Made by a program: the position numbers and the translations under genes. From an uncultured Lachnoclostridium sp. (lineage in GTDB: Bacteria; Bacillota; Clostridia; Lachnospirales; Lachnospiraceae), in NCBI GenBank assembly GCA_946402335.1, contig CAMIWE010000012.1:1-48002 (forward strand): DNA of 48,002 bases, given 5' to 3'. Shown piece by piece: positions 40,703-48,002 of the stretch; the stretch's first letter is position 1; each line of letters opens with the position of its first letter. Below the pieces are notes generated by a model, which saw only the letters and a program-made list of their open reading frames with translations, ran no database searches and was not told the DNA's origin.

Positions 40703-41713
40703 TTATTCCTGAAGACAGTAAGTTGACAGTAAATCATTCAATTTATGATATAATTTTTCCTCTGTCTCCGCCCGGAATACGCCTAAAATATATTCCGTTC
40801 CGTAAGAATTCCGAACATGCAGGATCATACAATAACCCGCATAGTTGGTCGTTCCGGTTTTACCACCGAGAATGACGATGCTGTCCGGATAATCGTAATG
40901 ATGCTTCGGGTCCGTCAGCTTAAAGCAGTTCGTCGTCTTTACGGTTCTGGAACGCTGCGCTCCGTTCGCATCCGTATAATTATACCGCTTCTCCGTCAGA
41001 GCGATAATCTCGCGGAATTCTTTGTATTTGGTGCATTCCTGATAGACGATATACATATCGTACGGCGTCGTTTTATGCTTGTCGTCATGCAGTCCGCTCG
41101 CGTTGGCAAAATTCGTATTCAGCCCGCCGAGTTTCCGCATTTCCTGATTCATCAGTTCGACAAATGCGCTCTCGCTTCCCGCTACATGGATGGCAAGCGC
41201 AACCGCAGCATTGTTGGCCGAGCTGACAAGCATGCAAAGGAGCAAGTCATGTACGGTCAGAACATCGCCTTCCTTCAGTTCCTCGACGGAACCGCGGGTG
41301 AACTCCGCCATTTCCTTTGTGATAACAACCTTTTCATCGGGATCGCAGCGGTTCAGCGTAACCAGGGCCGTCATCAGTTTCGTGATACTTGCGGGATAAA
41401 ACAGTTCGTCCATCCGGTATCCGAAAACCAGCTCGTTTTTGGTCCGGTTGATGACAAATGCACTGCCCTTACGGTCTGTTTTCTCTTCATCAAAAACATA
41501 ATCCGTTGAGAGCATGTCATGATCGATGTTACACAAAAAGAACTGGGAAAGAAGGGGCGCATAGCGCGCCTCGCACTGAGCACCGACATCCTGATGCACG
41601 ACGCTGTCCTTCGACTGGTAATCCCCGAGAAGGCTTTTCTTTTTCTTGCCGCAGCCCGTACATCCGAACAGCAGGACGCACACAAGCAGCAAGGCCGTAA
41701 TCTTCTTTTTCAT
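40703..41713 (-). CDS. D-alanyl-D-alanine carboxypeptidase lipoprotein
   Basis: Penicillin-binding serine peptidase (family S11) that removes the terminal D-Ala from peptidoglycan stems. The 336-residue protein has the three active-site motifs: S109-ITK, S165-AN and K285-TG. The N-terminus is a lipoprotein signal peptide with lipobox LFGC (Cys18; a second Cys at 21), so it should be processed by the LspA encoded in this window and anchored outside. The C-terminal domain with amphipathic helix found in DacA-type enzymes is missing. It is last in the mreC-to-rodA row, 30 bases after rodA. Confidence 0.9.
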   Translation of the reverse strand: MKKKITALLLVCVLLFGCTGCGKKKKSLLGDYQSKDSVVHQDVGAQCEARYAPLLSQFFLCNIDHDMLSTDYVFDEEKTDRKGSAFVINRTKNELVFGYRMDELFYPASITKLMTALVTLNRCDPDEKVVITKEMAEFTRGSVEELKEGDVLTVHDLLLCMLVSSANNAAVALAIHVAGSESAFVELMNQEMRKLGGLNTNFANASGLHDDKHKTTPYDMYIVYQECTKYKEFREIIALTEKRYNYTDANGAQRSRTVKTTNCFKLTDPKHHYDYPDSIVILGGKTGTTNYAGYCMILHVRNSYGTEYILGVFRAETEEKLYHKLNDLLSTYCLQE

Positions 41714-41743
41714 TTCAATCCTCTAAACTTAGAATGAGTATTT

Positions 41744-42976
41744 TTATTTGGATTCTTTTAAAAGTTCATTCAGATTCATTTCGTATTTGTCTTTCTCAAG
41801 AAGCGTCGACTTGTTCTGAAGACCTACATTCAGAAGAATGCCGACGGCAATCATGTTCGAAAGAAGCGCGCTGAGTCCGGAACTTAAGAACGGTAACGGA
41901 ATACCCGTATTCGGAATCAGCGAAACCACAACGCCGATGTTAACGAGCGTCTGGGTGCAGATCATGATGGAAATACCGGCCGCGATCAGATATCCGAGAC
42001 GGTCTTTCGCATTCATTGCAACACGGAAACCGATAAAGGTCATCAGCATATACAATCCGATGATCAGAACACAGCCGAAGAAACCGAACTCTTCCGCTAT
42101 CGCGGCAAATATGAAGTCCGATTCGATAACCGGCACATATCCGGAATAACGCTTCGTCATGTCGCCGAGAATCGTCTTTCCGAACATTCCGCCCGATTCG
42201 ATCGCTGCAGCGGCCTGATTCTGCTGGTACATCAGGTCCGGGTATTCTTCCGGATGCTGCAGGGCAAGGATTCGTTTGATCTGATAGCCCTTTTTGATCA
42301 GTTTCTGATTCGGCTGCAGGATATACCAGAACAGTCCGATGGCGGAAGGAATTCCTATTGCAAGCGTCGGGATTACGATCTTGTAGGTAAGCCCCGCAAG
42401 GAGGAACAGGAATCCTGTAACCACGATCAATACGATACTCGTGGAAAGATCCGGCTGGTCGTAAATCAGATAAATCGGAAATACGCACAGCAAAAGCGCG
42501 ATCAAAAGCGTCCAGAAGCGGTTGATCCGGTCTCCCATTTTCACAAGCAGCTGCGCGGTGAAGATGATGACGATAATCTTCGTCAGCTCGGACGGCATGA
42601 ATTCGAATCCGTGCTGCGGCAGCCCGTTTCCGCCGATCTTGATCCATCGTTTCGCGTCACGGTATGCCCAGCCGTATACGAGATTCGAACCGGGGATTCC
42701 GCAGTTGAACGTGACATACTTACATATGATCATCATGCCGAGATTGCCGAGATACAAAAGAATGTACATCTTCGCTATAAAATGGTAATCAATCAGGGAA
42801 ACGATAACCATTACCAGGAACCCGAGAAAAAGACCCGGCAGCTGACGCTCAAACTGATGCTCATCGGAGTCCTGCAGCTTCTGGATCAGTACAAGGCCGA
42901 CCGTTGCAAGAATGATCAGGATCGATACGATGGAAAACTTGTAATTGTTAATATGATAACGGTATTTTCGAAACAT
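41744..42976 (-). CDS. rodA: SEDS glycosyltransferase RodA
   Basis: Polytopic peptidoglycan polymerase that works with PBP2 in sidewall elongation. The 410-residue protein has about ten membrane helices, the SEDS motif HGFEFMPSELTKI near residues 121-133 and the C-terminal NTGIPLPFLSSGLSALLSNM near 366-385. RodA is preferred over FtsW because of the mreCD-PBP2 neighbourhood. It starts 27 bases after minC. Confidence 0.94.
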   Translation of the reverse strand: MFRKYRYHINNYKFSIVSILIILATVGLVLIQKLQDSDEHQFERQLPGLFLGFLVMVIVSLIDYHFIAKMYILLYLGNLGMMIICKYVTFNCGIPGSNLVYGWAYRDAKRWIKIGGNGLPQHGFEFMPSELTKIIVIIFTAQLLVKMGDRINRFWTLLIALLLCVFPIYLIYDQPDLSTSIVLIVVTGFLFLLAGLTYKIVIPTLAIGIPSAIGLFWYILQPNQKLIKKGYQIKRILALQHPEEYPDLMYQQNQAAAAIESGGMFGKTILGDMTKRYSGYVPVIESDFIFAAIAEEFGFFGCVLIIGLYMLMTFIGFRVAMNAKDRLGYLIAAGISIMICTQTLVNIGVVVSLIPNTGIPLPFLSSGLSALLSNMIAVGILLNVGLQNKSTLLEKDKYEMNLNELLKESK

Positions 42977-42991
42977 AAAACGATTCCTTTT

Positions 42992-43000
42992 CGGAAAATG
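42992..43000 (+). repeat. Intergenic 9-mer CGGAAAATG, copy 7
   Basis: CGGAAAATG in the 27-base gap between minC and rodA, just upstream of the rodA ribosome binding site. This is the only copy lying inside an operon. Confidence 0.45.
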
Positions 43001-43003
43001 TGC

Positions 43004-43723
43004 TTAATCAAGCAGTTCGTACAATTCCTCGTCGGCTCCGAAGGTATCGGTTTCGACGGTTCGCATTTTAACGGAATCTCCTACCAGTTCCGCAATCATG
43101 CTGCAGTTTTCAAGATGTTTCTTCTTAAGAAGCTTTGCTTCCTTCTTCTGCTGTTTCTCACTAAGCGCGGAGTTATCGTATTCGTATTTGCCGATACAAA
43201 GCCGTTCGGGATGCATCTGGGCGGCAAATACGAAGGATTCCCGGTTGGAATTGGTACCGGCCAGAGCCGTTCCGAGTAACGCCCCGATTACAATAATGCT
43301 GCCTCCGCTGACGATTTCGGCGCCGGCTTCGACATTTCCGACGATAACGATCGAATTTTCCGTTTCAAGACGGCGTCCGGATCGGAGGATTCCCTGATAC
43401 ATCTGGGCGGTTTTCGTGGAAAGGCTTCCGATTACCTGGTCCATGGACTGCCGAAGGATTTCCTCGTTGGTTTCATTGCCGTCAATGACGCAGATGATCT
43501 CAAGTTCGGAATTCTCGGTAATGACACGGAGAATCTCCTTCTGCTCTTCCGTGGAAAGTTCCCGTCCTTCAAAACGCATGGACATCTTTGCGCTGCCCAA
43601 AAACTTGGCCGAGGATTTGATGCGTTTTTCGAGTTCGGTAAGGATTTCCTCAAACGGCACTTCATTGGAAAGGACCAAAGAAATGCCGTCCGTATACCCT
43701 TTTAAGATTACGGTGTTTTTCAT
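43004..43723 (-). CDS. minC: Septum site-determining protein MinC
   Basis: FtsZ inhibitor that prevents polar septa. The 239-residue protein has an N-terminal MinC_N domain (about residues 1-100) and a C-terminal beta-helix with RSGRRLETENSIVIVGNVEAGAEI, SGGSIIVIGALLGTALAG and a final hydrophobic patch. The RSG-type MinD-binding motif is kept, so a MinD probably exists in the genome. However, minD and minE, which usually follow minC, are absent: the next gene is rodA. The ATG at 43723 follows GATGGGGG; an in-frame start at 43771 lies in the PBP2 gene. Confidence 0.93.
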   Translation of the reverse strand: MKNTVILKGYTDGISLVLSNEVPFEEILTELEKRIKSSAKFLGSAKMSMRFEGRELSTEEQKEILRVITENSELEIICVIDGNETNEEILRQSMDQVIGSLSTKTAQMYQGILRSGRRLETENSIVIVGNVEAGAEIVSGGSIIVIGALLGTALAGTNSNRESFVFAAQMHPERLCIGKYEYDNSALSEKQQKKEAKLLKKKHLENCSMIAELVGDSVKMRTVETDTFGADEELYELLD

Positions 43724-43733
43724 ATAACCCCCA

Positions 43734-46592
43734 TCAGTCGGAGAACTTGATCGGTCCGATATTTGCGGCAAATACTTTTCCGCTTAACAAAGCGTCGCGG
43801 TTGTCGCCGTTAAAGTAATAACCGTACACTTCTCTTGCAACGATTGCGGCATTCGCGGATGCGTATCCGTTCGGGATAACAACCGTTACGCAGATTTCCG
43901 GGTTTTCGCTCGGCGCATAGGAAAGGAACAGCGCGTTATTCGGATGGTTCAGGCTGACCTGCGCCGTACCGGTCTTTCCGGAAACTTTAAAATCAAGGTC
44001 ACGATAGTATTTACGGATACCGGAATCCTTATGGTTTACTACGTTGTACATACCGGTTTTCACGGCATACCAGTATTCCTGCGGGATCTGGTCCAGCGAG
44101 TTACGAACCGTTGCCAGGTTGCTCATAAGCGTTTCACCGGTCGTACCGACAACTTTGCTGACAAGCGTCAGGTCGTAACAGGTTCCTTCATTGGCAATGG
44201 TTGTCAGATATCTTGCAATCTGGATCGGCGCAAAGCTGTGATAATATCCGATCGCGGTACGGACAGCGTCCTTACCGGAAATCTGCGGTGCCGATTCGGA
44301 AAGTTCAACGCCGGATTTGTCGCCGAGACCAAACATCTTCGCGTATTTCTGAATGGTCTTGATGCCGAGGGCATCGATATACTCTCCTCGCTGGTTGATG
44401 GATACCCGGTAGCCAACGGTGAAGAAATAATAGTTACAGGAATCGCGGATTGCGTCCGAAACGGTTAATTTGCCGTGGGAATTCGGATATGCCCAGCATC
44501 GCGGGGAAGGATCGACTTCGAGGAATTTGCCCTTGTCTTCGATCAGTTCGTCGGTCGTGATAACGCCTTCCATAAGGCCCATGATCGCCGAAAGCGGTTT
44601 GAAGGTCGAACCGGTAGTCGTCTTGGAAGACGTTGCACGGAATACCAGCGGATAGGATTTGTCCGCCAGCAGCCGGTTGTAATAGTTCATGTCGACCTGG
44701 TTTGCAAAATAGTTATTGTCATAGCTCGGATACGAAACCATGCACTCTACCGTTCCGGTGTTGGGATCGGTAAGAATGATTGAACCGCTGCATGGCTCTA
44801 AGGCGAGCATGGCAGGCGTGATTTCCATCGTACGGATCTTATGCGTCATGAAGTCATAAGGATCCTCCTGATAGTTCACGAGCTTGTTGTACATTTCCGC
44901 ATCGGGTTCAAGAATGCCCTGGTCATACAAAAGGATTGCAATATCCCGCAAACGGATAACGTAATCAAAAATCAATGTGCGGTAAATCTTACTCTTATAA
45001 TCCGGGTCTTCCCGCATATGGTCGATGACATACTGTCTGAGATAGCCGTACAGTTCGTTTGTGTCATAATACTCGGAACCGATGTTCAGCTTATCCAGAT
45101 TGATCCATCCCTGGGTGATCGCATACTGCAGATAATGGCTCAGACTGCTCTGCCGCTTGGAAAATGCAATATATTCCGGATCGAGTACATTGATCGCGTT
45201 GTTGTTTACGATGCCCCAGCCGGAATTGCCGAGCTTCTGGTATAAGAAATCCAGGTATTCCTGAATCATCTTGGTGACTTTGTCGCCGTAAATGTCGCAA
45301 TCCGGCTCCAGATGCTTCAGATAATTCTCCCAGATAATGTTTTCGTTTTTATCAAACAGGTACTGCAGGTCCTTTTCAATCTTGGTCGCATCCTCCGCCT
45401 TGAAATGGTCGGTATTGATGATATGATTGCTGAAAAGGGCGTAATAAACCTCGTAAATCGGGATTGTGATCTCGGTAGCGTCCTCTCCCTTACTGCCGTA
45501 ATCCATGCCGTCAACGATTGCGGCAAGAAGAATACCCGCAACATTACGTTTAATGATGTTATAACAGCAGATCTGCTTCTCCCGGTCAATGGAAAGATAA
45601 ATATCATTGCCGGGAACCGGTTCCTTCGTGATGTTTTTGGTACGCACCTGTCCGCGGTCGTTTATTAAGATCGTATACTCTCCGTCCGTTCCGGAAAGAT
45701 AGGTCTCGTAGGACTTCTCAATTCCTGCCTTGCCGACAATACTGTTATCGTTATAACGGGTGCCGGTGCCGGCTTCTCTTAAACTCGAAAGCTCTTCCGC
45801 GTTGATACGACCGACATAACCTACGATATGCGAAAAATATTCGGAATCCAGATAGATTCTGCGGGAGGATTTTGTAATTTCAAGTCCGGGGATGGTCGTG
45901 GTATTTTCATAGAAGGTGATCCGCGCCTCGTCACTGATGTTGCTGACAACACGGAAGGACGAATAACTCGGATACATCGTAAAGAACTGGTAACGGTAAG
46001 CCATGATCTCCAGGGCATCGGCTTTGCTGTACTTTTCATCGATCTGGAACATGGCGGAACTGGCATTACCGAAACGCATGAAGTTAAAGACATCCTCTGC
46101 GGTTGCCTCTTTGTGCTTCTCCGTCAGTTCGTTAACGCTTTTCAAACCGTATGCATTCTTTTTGAAACGGTCCAGGGAGGTGCCGCTGATGGTAAACCGC
46201 AGGTTTTCCTCTTCGTCCATGGCAATCGGGAAGGCAAATTCCCGCTTATACCCGTATTCCCGAAGAATCTGGATCAGCTCAAAGACCGCCGTATTGGTCT
46301 GTTCATTGGTCTTAAGCTCGGCGGAATAAAACATATCCAGATTAAACTGCAGTTCGTTATAGGCAAGCAGATTTCCGCTCTTATCGTAGATGTTTCCTCT
46401 GGTAGACGGAATCGAAACCGTCTTGGTGTAGGATTTTTCATCACGGGTAATCTTCGTCTTCTCAGGCTCCACCATCTGCATATTGAAAATATGCGCGATG
46501 ATAACGATAAATCCGAGGGAAAGCACCAAAAAGACCGGAACGAGCCGGTTGGAAAAAATCTCTTTCAGTTTTGCAAAGAAAGTATGTTCCAT
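43734..46592 (-). CDS. mrdA: Penicillin-binding protein 2 with large insertion
   Basis: Class B PBP for sidewall synthesis, partner of RodA. The 952-residue protein has an N-terminal membrane helix (about 17-39), the pedestal domain with STRGNIYDKSGNLLAYN near 63-79 and the transpeptidase domain with S662-TFK, S718-CN and K873-TG. Normal PBP2 proteins have about 600-700 residues; the extra length is mostly a helical block at about residues 355-590, placed between LSIDREKQ and the transpeptidase strand GSIILTDPNTG. TTACGGAG precedes the ATG. mrdA names the E. coli orthologue and is used by analogy. Confidence 0.93.
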   Translation of the reverse strand: MEHTFFAKLKEIFSNRLVPVFLVLSLGFIVIIAHIFNMQMVEPEKTKITRDEKSYTKTVSIPSTRGNIYDKSGNLLAYNELQFNLDMFYSAELKTNEQTNTAVFELIQILREYGYKREFAFPIAMDEEENLRFTISGTSLDRFKKNAYGLKSVNELTEKHKEATAEDVFNFMRFGNASSAMFQIDEKYSKADALEIMAYRYQFFTMYPSYSSFRVVSNISDEARITFYENTTTIPGLEITKSSRRIYLDSEYFSHIVGYVGRINAEELSSLREAGTGTRYNDNSIVGKAGIEKSYETYLSGTDGEYTILINDRGQVRTKNITKEPVPGNDIYLSIDREKQICCYNIIKRNVAGILLAAIVDGMDYGSKGEDATEITIPIYEVYYALFSNHIINTDHFKAEDATKIEKDLQYLFDKNENIIWENYLKHLEPDCDIYGDKVTKMIQEYLDFLYQKLGNSGWGIVNNNAINVLDPEYIAFSKRQSSLSHYLQYAITQGWINLDKLNIGSEYYDTNELYGYLRQYVIDHMREDPDYKSKIYRTLIFDYVIRLRDIAILLYDQGILEPDAEMYNKLVNYQEDPYDFMTHKIRTMEITPAMLALEPCSGSIILTDPNTGTVECMVSYPSYDNNYFANQVDMNYYNRLLADKSYPLVFRATSSKTTTGSTFKPLSAIMGLMEGVITTDELIEDKGKFLEVDPSPRCWAYPNSHGKLTVSDAIRDSCNYYFFTVGYRVSINQRGEYIDALGIKTIQKYAKMFGLGDKSGVELSESAPQISGKDAVRTAIGYYHSFAPIQIARYLTTIANEGTCYDLTLVSKVVGTTGETLMSNLATVRNSLDQIPQEYWYAVKTGMYNVVNHKDSGIRKYYRDLDFKVSGKTGTAQVSLNHPNNALFLSYAPSENPEICVTVVIPNGYASANAAIVAREVYGYYFNGDNRDALLSGKVFAANIGPIKFSD

Positions 46593-46610
46593 GATTTCTC
46601 CGTAATACGA

Positions 46611-47135
46611 TCAGCCTTCCACCTTCGAATAGTCGGTAAAAAGAGGCTTTGTAACTTTCCAATAGATCAAATCCAGAATCCGGTATACAACGATAAAAAC
46701 AACCATTGTATAAACCGCCTGCGGAAGCATCTGGTTGGCCATATAGGAAACGATGTTCGTCCGTCCTCTTACCATGAAAAGGAACAGATAGAACATGAAA
46801 CTGAACAGGAATTCCGAAGCCGCAACCATGGCAAGCGGAAGCAGAAAATCGTTTTGCACATAGTATTTGGCCAGAAAACCGTTCAGATAACCGATGAACA
46901 TATAAAAGAGCGCAAACACGCCGAGATAGCCGCCGGAAGCGATATCCAATACGAGTCCCGCGGCAAATCCGATGAACATTCCTTTTGTTTTACCGCGATG
47001 ATATGCGGCAGCAACGACAACCATGATGATCAGATCGGGAACATTATTGAACCCGAACGCCACATACGGCAGCACCGTTGTCTTTAAAAGGAGTGCGATT
47101 AAAATTTCTACTGCATAAACCAAAAATACGATCAT
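46611..47135 (-). CDS. mreD: Rod shape-determining protein MreD
   Basis: A 174-residue integral membrane protein with five or six helices covering most of the chain, and the MreD-like stretches FNNVPDLIIMVVVAAAYHRG near residues 28-47 and GLVLDIASGGYLGVFALFYM near 60-79. It stabilises the MreBCD/RodA/PBP2 elongasome. It lies 24 bases after mreC and 18 bases before the PBP2 gene. Confidence 0.93.
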   Translation of the reverse strand: MIVFLVYAVEILIALLLKTTVLPYVAFGFNNVPDLIIMVVVAAAYHRGKTKGMFIGFAAGLVLDIASGGYLGVFALFYMFIGYLNGFLAKYYVQNDFLLPLAMVAASEFLFSFMFYLFLFMVRGRTNIVSYMANQMLPQAVYTMVVFIVVYRILDLIYWKVTKPLFTDYSKVEG

Positions 47136-47159
47136 GAAAGGATGATTCCTCCGTGTTTC

Positions 47160-47999
47160 CTACTCTTCGTCCTGTTCTATCAGGTTTTGCTTGAGTTCGG
47201 TTATGATCAATACCGTATTCAAATGCTCAAAATCGACAACCGGCGTAAGGTAACCGGTTTTCGTAAGGCCGTCATTCTCGTTCTGGATATTGGAAATGTA
47301 CCCGATCAGAATGTCGGGGAGGTATTTGTCACTAAGGGGCGATGTATATACCTTATAGTTGTTTCGGGCTTCCGTATTGATGGAAAGGTCACGGATCTCG
47401 ATGTAGCCGATGGAAAGCAGATCCAGATTGCCGCATACGATACAGTCGTCTTCCGATTTCGTTACGATCGCGCTGACATAGTTATTGTCATCGATGATGG
47501 AACGGACAACCGAATAGTTCGGGCCGACTTCGGTGATGATACCGACAAGTCCGCTTCCCGCGAGCACGTTCATATCGACTTTGATGCCGTCGCGGCTGCC
47601 TTTGTCCAAAGTGAAACGCGAATAGTATCCGCTCGAATCCTTGGCAATAATATTGGCGGCAACCGTCGTGTAATTCTTATAGTTCTCGGAAAGGGAAAGA
47701 AGCTGCTTTAAGCGTTCCAGGTCATACAGGGACTGCTCCATGCTCTCTTTCTCACGGCTGATGCGGTCCTTTTCCTTCTTTAACTCCGCAATTTCCTTCT
47801 GGAGTTCGTCAACTTGTTGAAAATTGTCAACCGCATTGTTAATGCTGGTTCCGATCGTCGTGATTCCTTTCTGGAGCGGAATGATAAGGGAATTCAGTCT
47901 CGTGCGGATCGGCGTAAAAACATTGTCAAACCGGTATGAGAAGAAAATCAAAAAGACACAGACCATGGTCATGATCAAAAGAACGAACCGCGGTTCCAT
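47160..47999 (-). CDS. mreC: Rod shape-determining protein MreC, start possibly outside window
   Basis: Bitopic elongasome scaffold. The 279 residues seen hold a membrane helix right at the N-terminus (FVLLIMTMVCVFLIFFS), a coiled coil (about residues 60-100) and the double beta-barrel with VDMNVLAGSGLVGIITEVG, SVVRSIIDDNNYVSAIV and DILIGYI. The ATG at 47999 lies three bases from the window edge and the frame stays open into it, while MreC usually has a basic stretch before the helix, so the true start may be upstream. Confidence 0.9.
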   Translation of the reverse strand: MEPRFVLLIMTMVCVFLIFFSYRFDNVFTPIRTRLNSLIIPLQKGITTIGTSINNAVDNFQQVDELQKEIAELKKEKDRISREKESMEQSLYDLERLKQLLSLSENYKNYTTVAANIIAKDSSGYYSRFTLDKGSRDGIKVDMNVLAGSGLVGIITEVGPNYSVVRSIIDDNNYVSAIVTKSEDDCIVCGNLDLLSIGYIEIRDLSINTEARNNYKVYTSPLSDKYLPDILIGYISNIQNENDGLTKTGYLTPVVDFEHLNTVLIITELKQNLIEQDEE

Positions 48000-48002
48000 A
48001 TC

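Noticed and set aside
42254-43279. Long open frame opposite rodA and minC
   Set aside because: It crosses the boundary of two well-identified genes, has no ribosome binding site and its translation is rich in charged residues without domains.

Overview
The window is a compact stretch of bacterial chromosome (about 93% coding, moderate G+C) that most resembles a Clostridia genome, probably Lachnospiraceae. This is inferred from gene content and order: RNase Y, ScpA/ScpB, the TIGR03960 and TIGR03936 radical SAM pair with an RNase E/G, the rplU-prp-rpmA-obg cluster with an L27 that carries a cleavable N-terminus, a divergent lexA/yneA-like SOS locus, and a sepF-divIVA-lspA-rluD cluster beside mreCD-PBP2-minC-rodA. 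No rRNA, tRNA, CRISPR array, insertion sequence or prophage was seen.

Layout. Positions 185-7753 (+): RNase Y; an aminotransferase with ProC; pyrimidine-nucleoside phosphorylase; a metallophosphoesterase; ScpA and ScpB. Positions 7926-11108 (+): a SWIM/SNF2 helicase. Positions 11305-14775 (-): two zinc-ribbon proteins of unknown function, one of 861 residues and mostly low complexity, one with membrane segments. Positions 14962-24974 (+): two radical SAM-linked genes and an RNase E/G, then four small membrane-protein genes with their own promoter, then rplU-prp-rpmA, obg, yhbY and rsfS. Positions 25086-27028: lexA (-) and a yneA-like division inhibitor (+) facing away from each other across an SOS-box-rich spacer, then a TtcA-type tRNA thiolase (-). 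Positions 27190-31753 (+): MoxR ATPase, DUF58 protein and membrane transglutaminase. Positions 31807-33606 (-): a tyrosine recombinase and a BlaI-type repressor. Positions 33747-39985 (-): HlyD-like adaptor, YggS, SepF, DivIVA, LspA, RluD-type synthase and a DUF4143 ATPase. Positions 40183-47999 (-): a small P-loop protein, then (in transcription order from the right edge) MreC, MreD, PBP2, MinC, RodA and a D,D-carboxypeptidase lipoprotein.

How the genes work together. The right third is a cell-shape and division block: MreCD, PBP2 and RodA drive sidewall synthesis, the carboxypeptidase trims peptidoglycan, and MinC, SepF and DivIVA act on division placement. The SOS pair couples DNA damage to division arrest. 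The middle is translation and ribosome assembly: L21, L27 and its processing protease Prp, Obg, YhbY, RsfS, TtcA and RluD.

Most notable observations. (1) The 9-mer CGGAAAATG or its complement occurs at least seven times in about 3.5 kb of non-coding DNA, against five hand-counted copies in about 44 kb of coding DNA; two copies lie inside predicted promoters. (2) Four membrane proteins sharing a Y-D-E-N-G-x-Y-[VI]-G type N-terminal tag sit between the RNase E/G gene and rplU. (3) The 861-residue zinc-ribbon protein repeats an acidic [DN]-D-x-[LF]-[DN]-x-F-L motif four times. (4) PBP2 carries an insertion of about 235 residues. (5) MinC has no MinD or MinE beside it.
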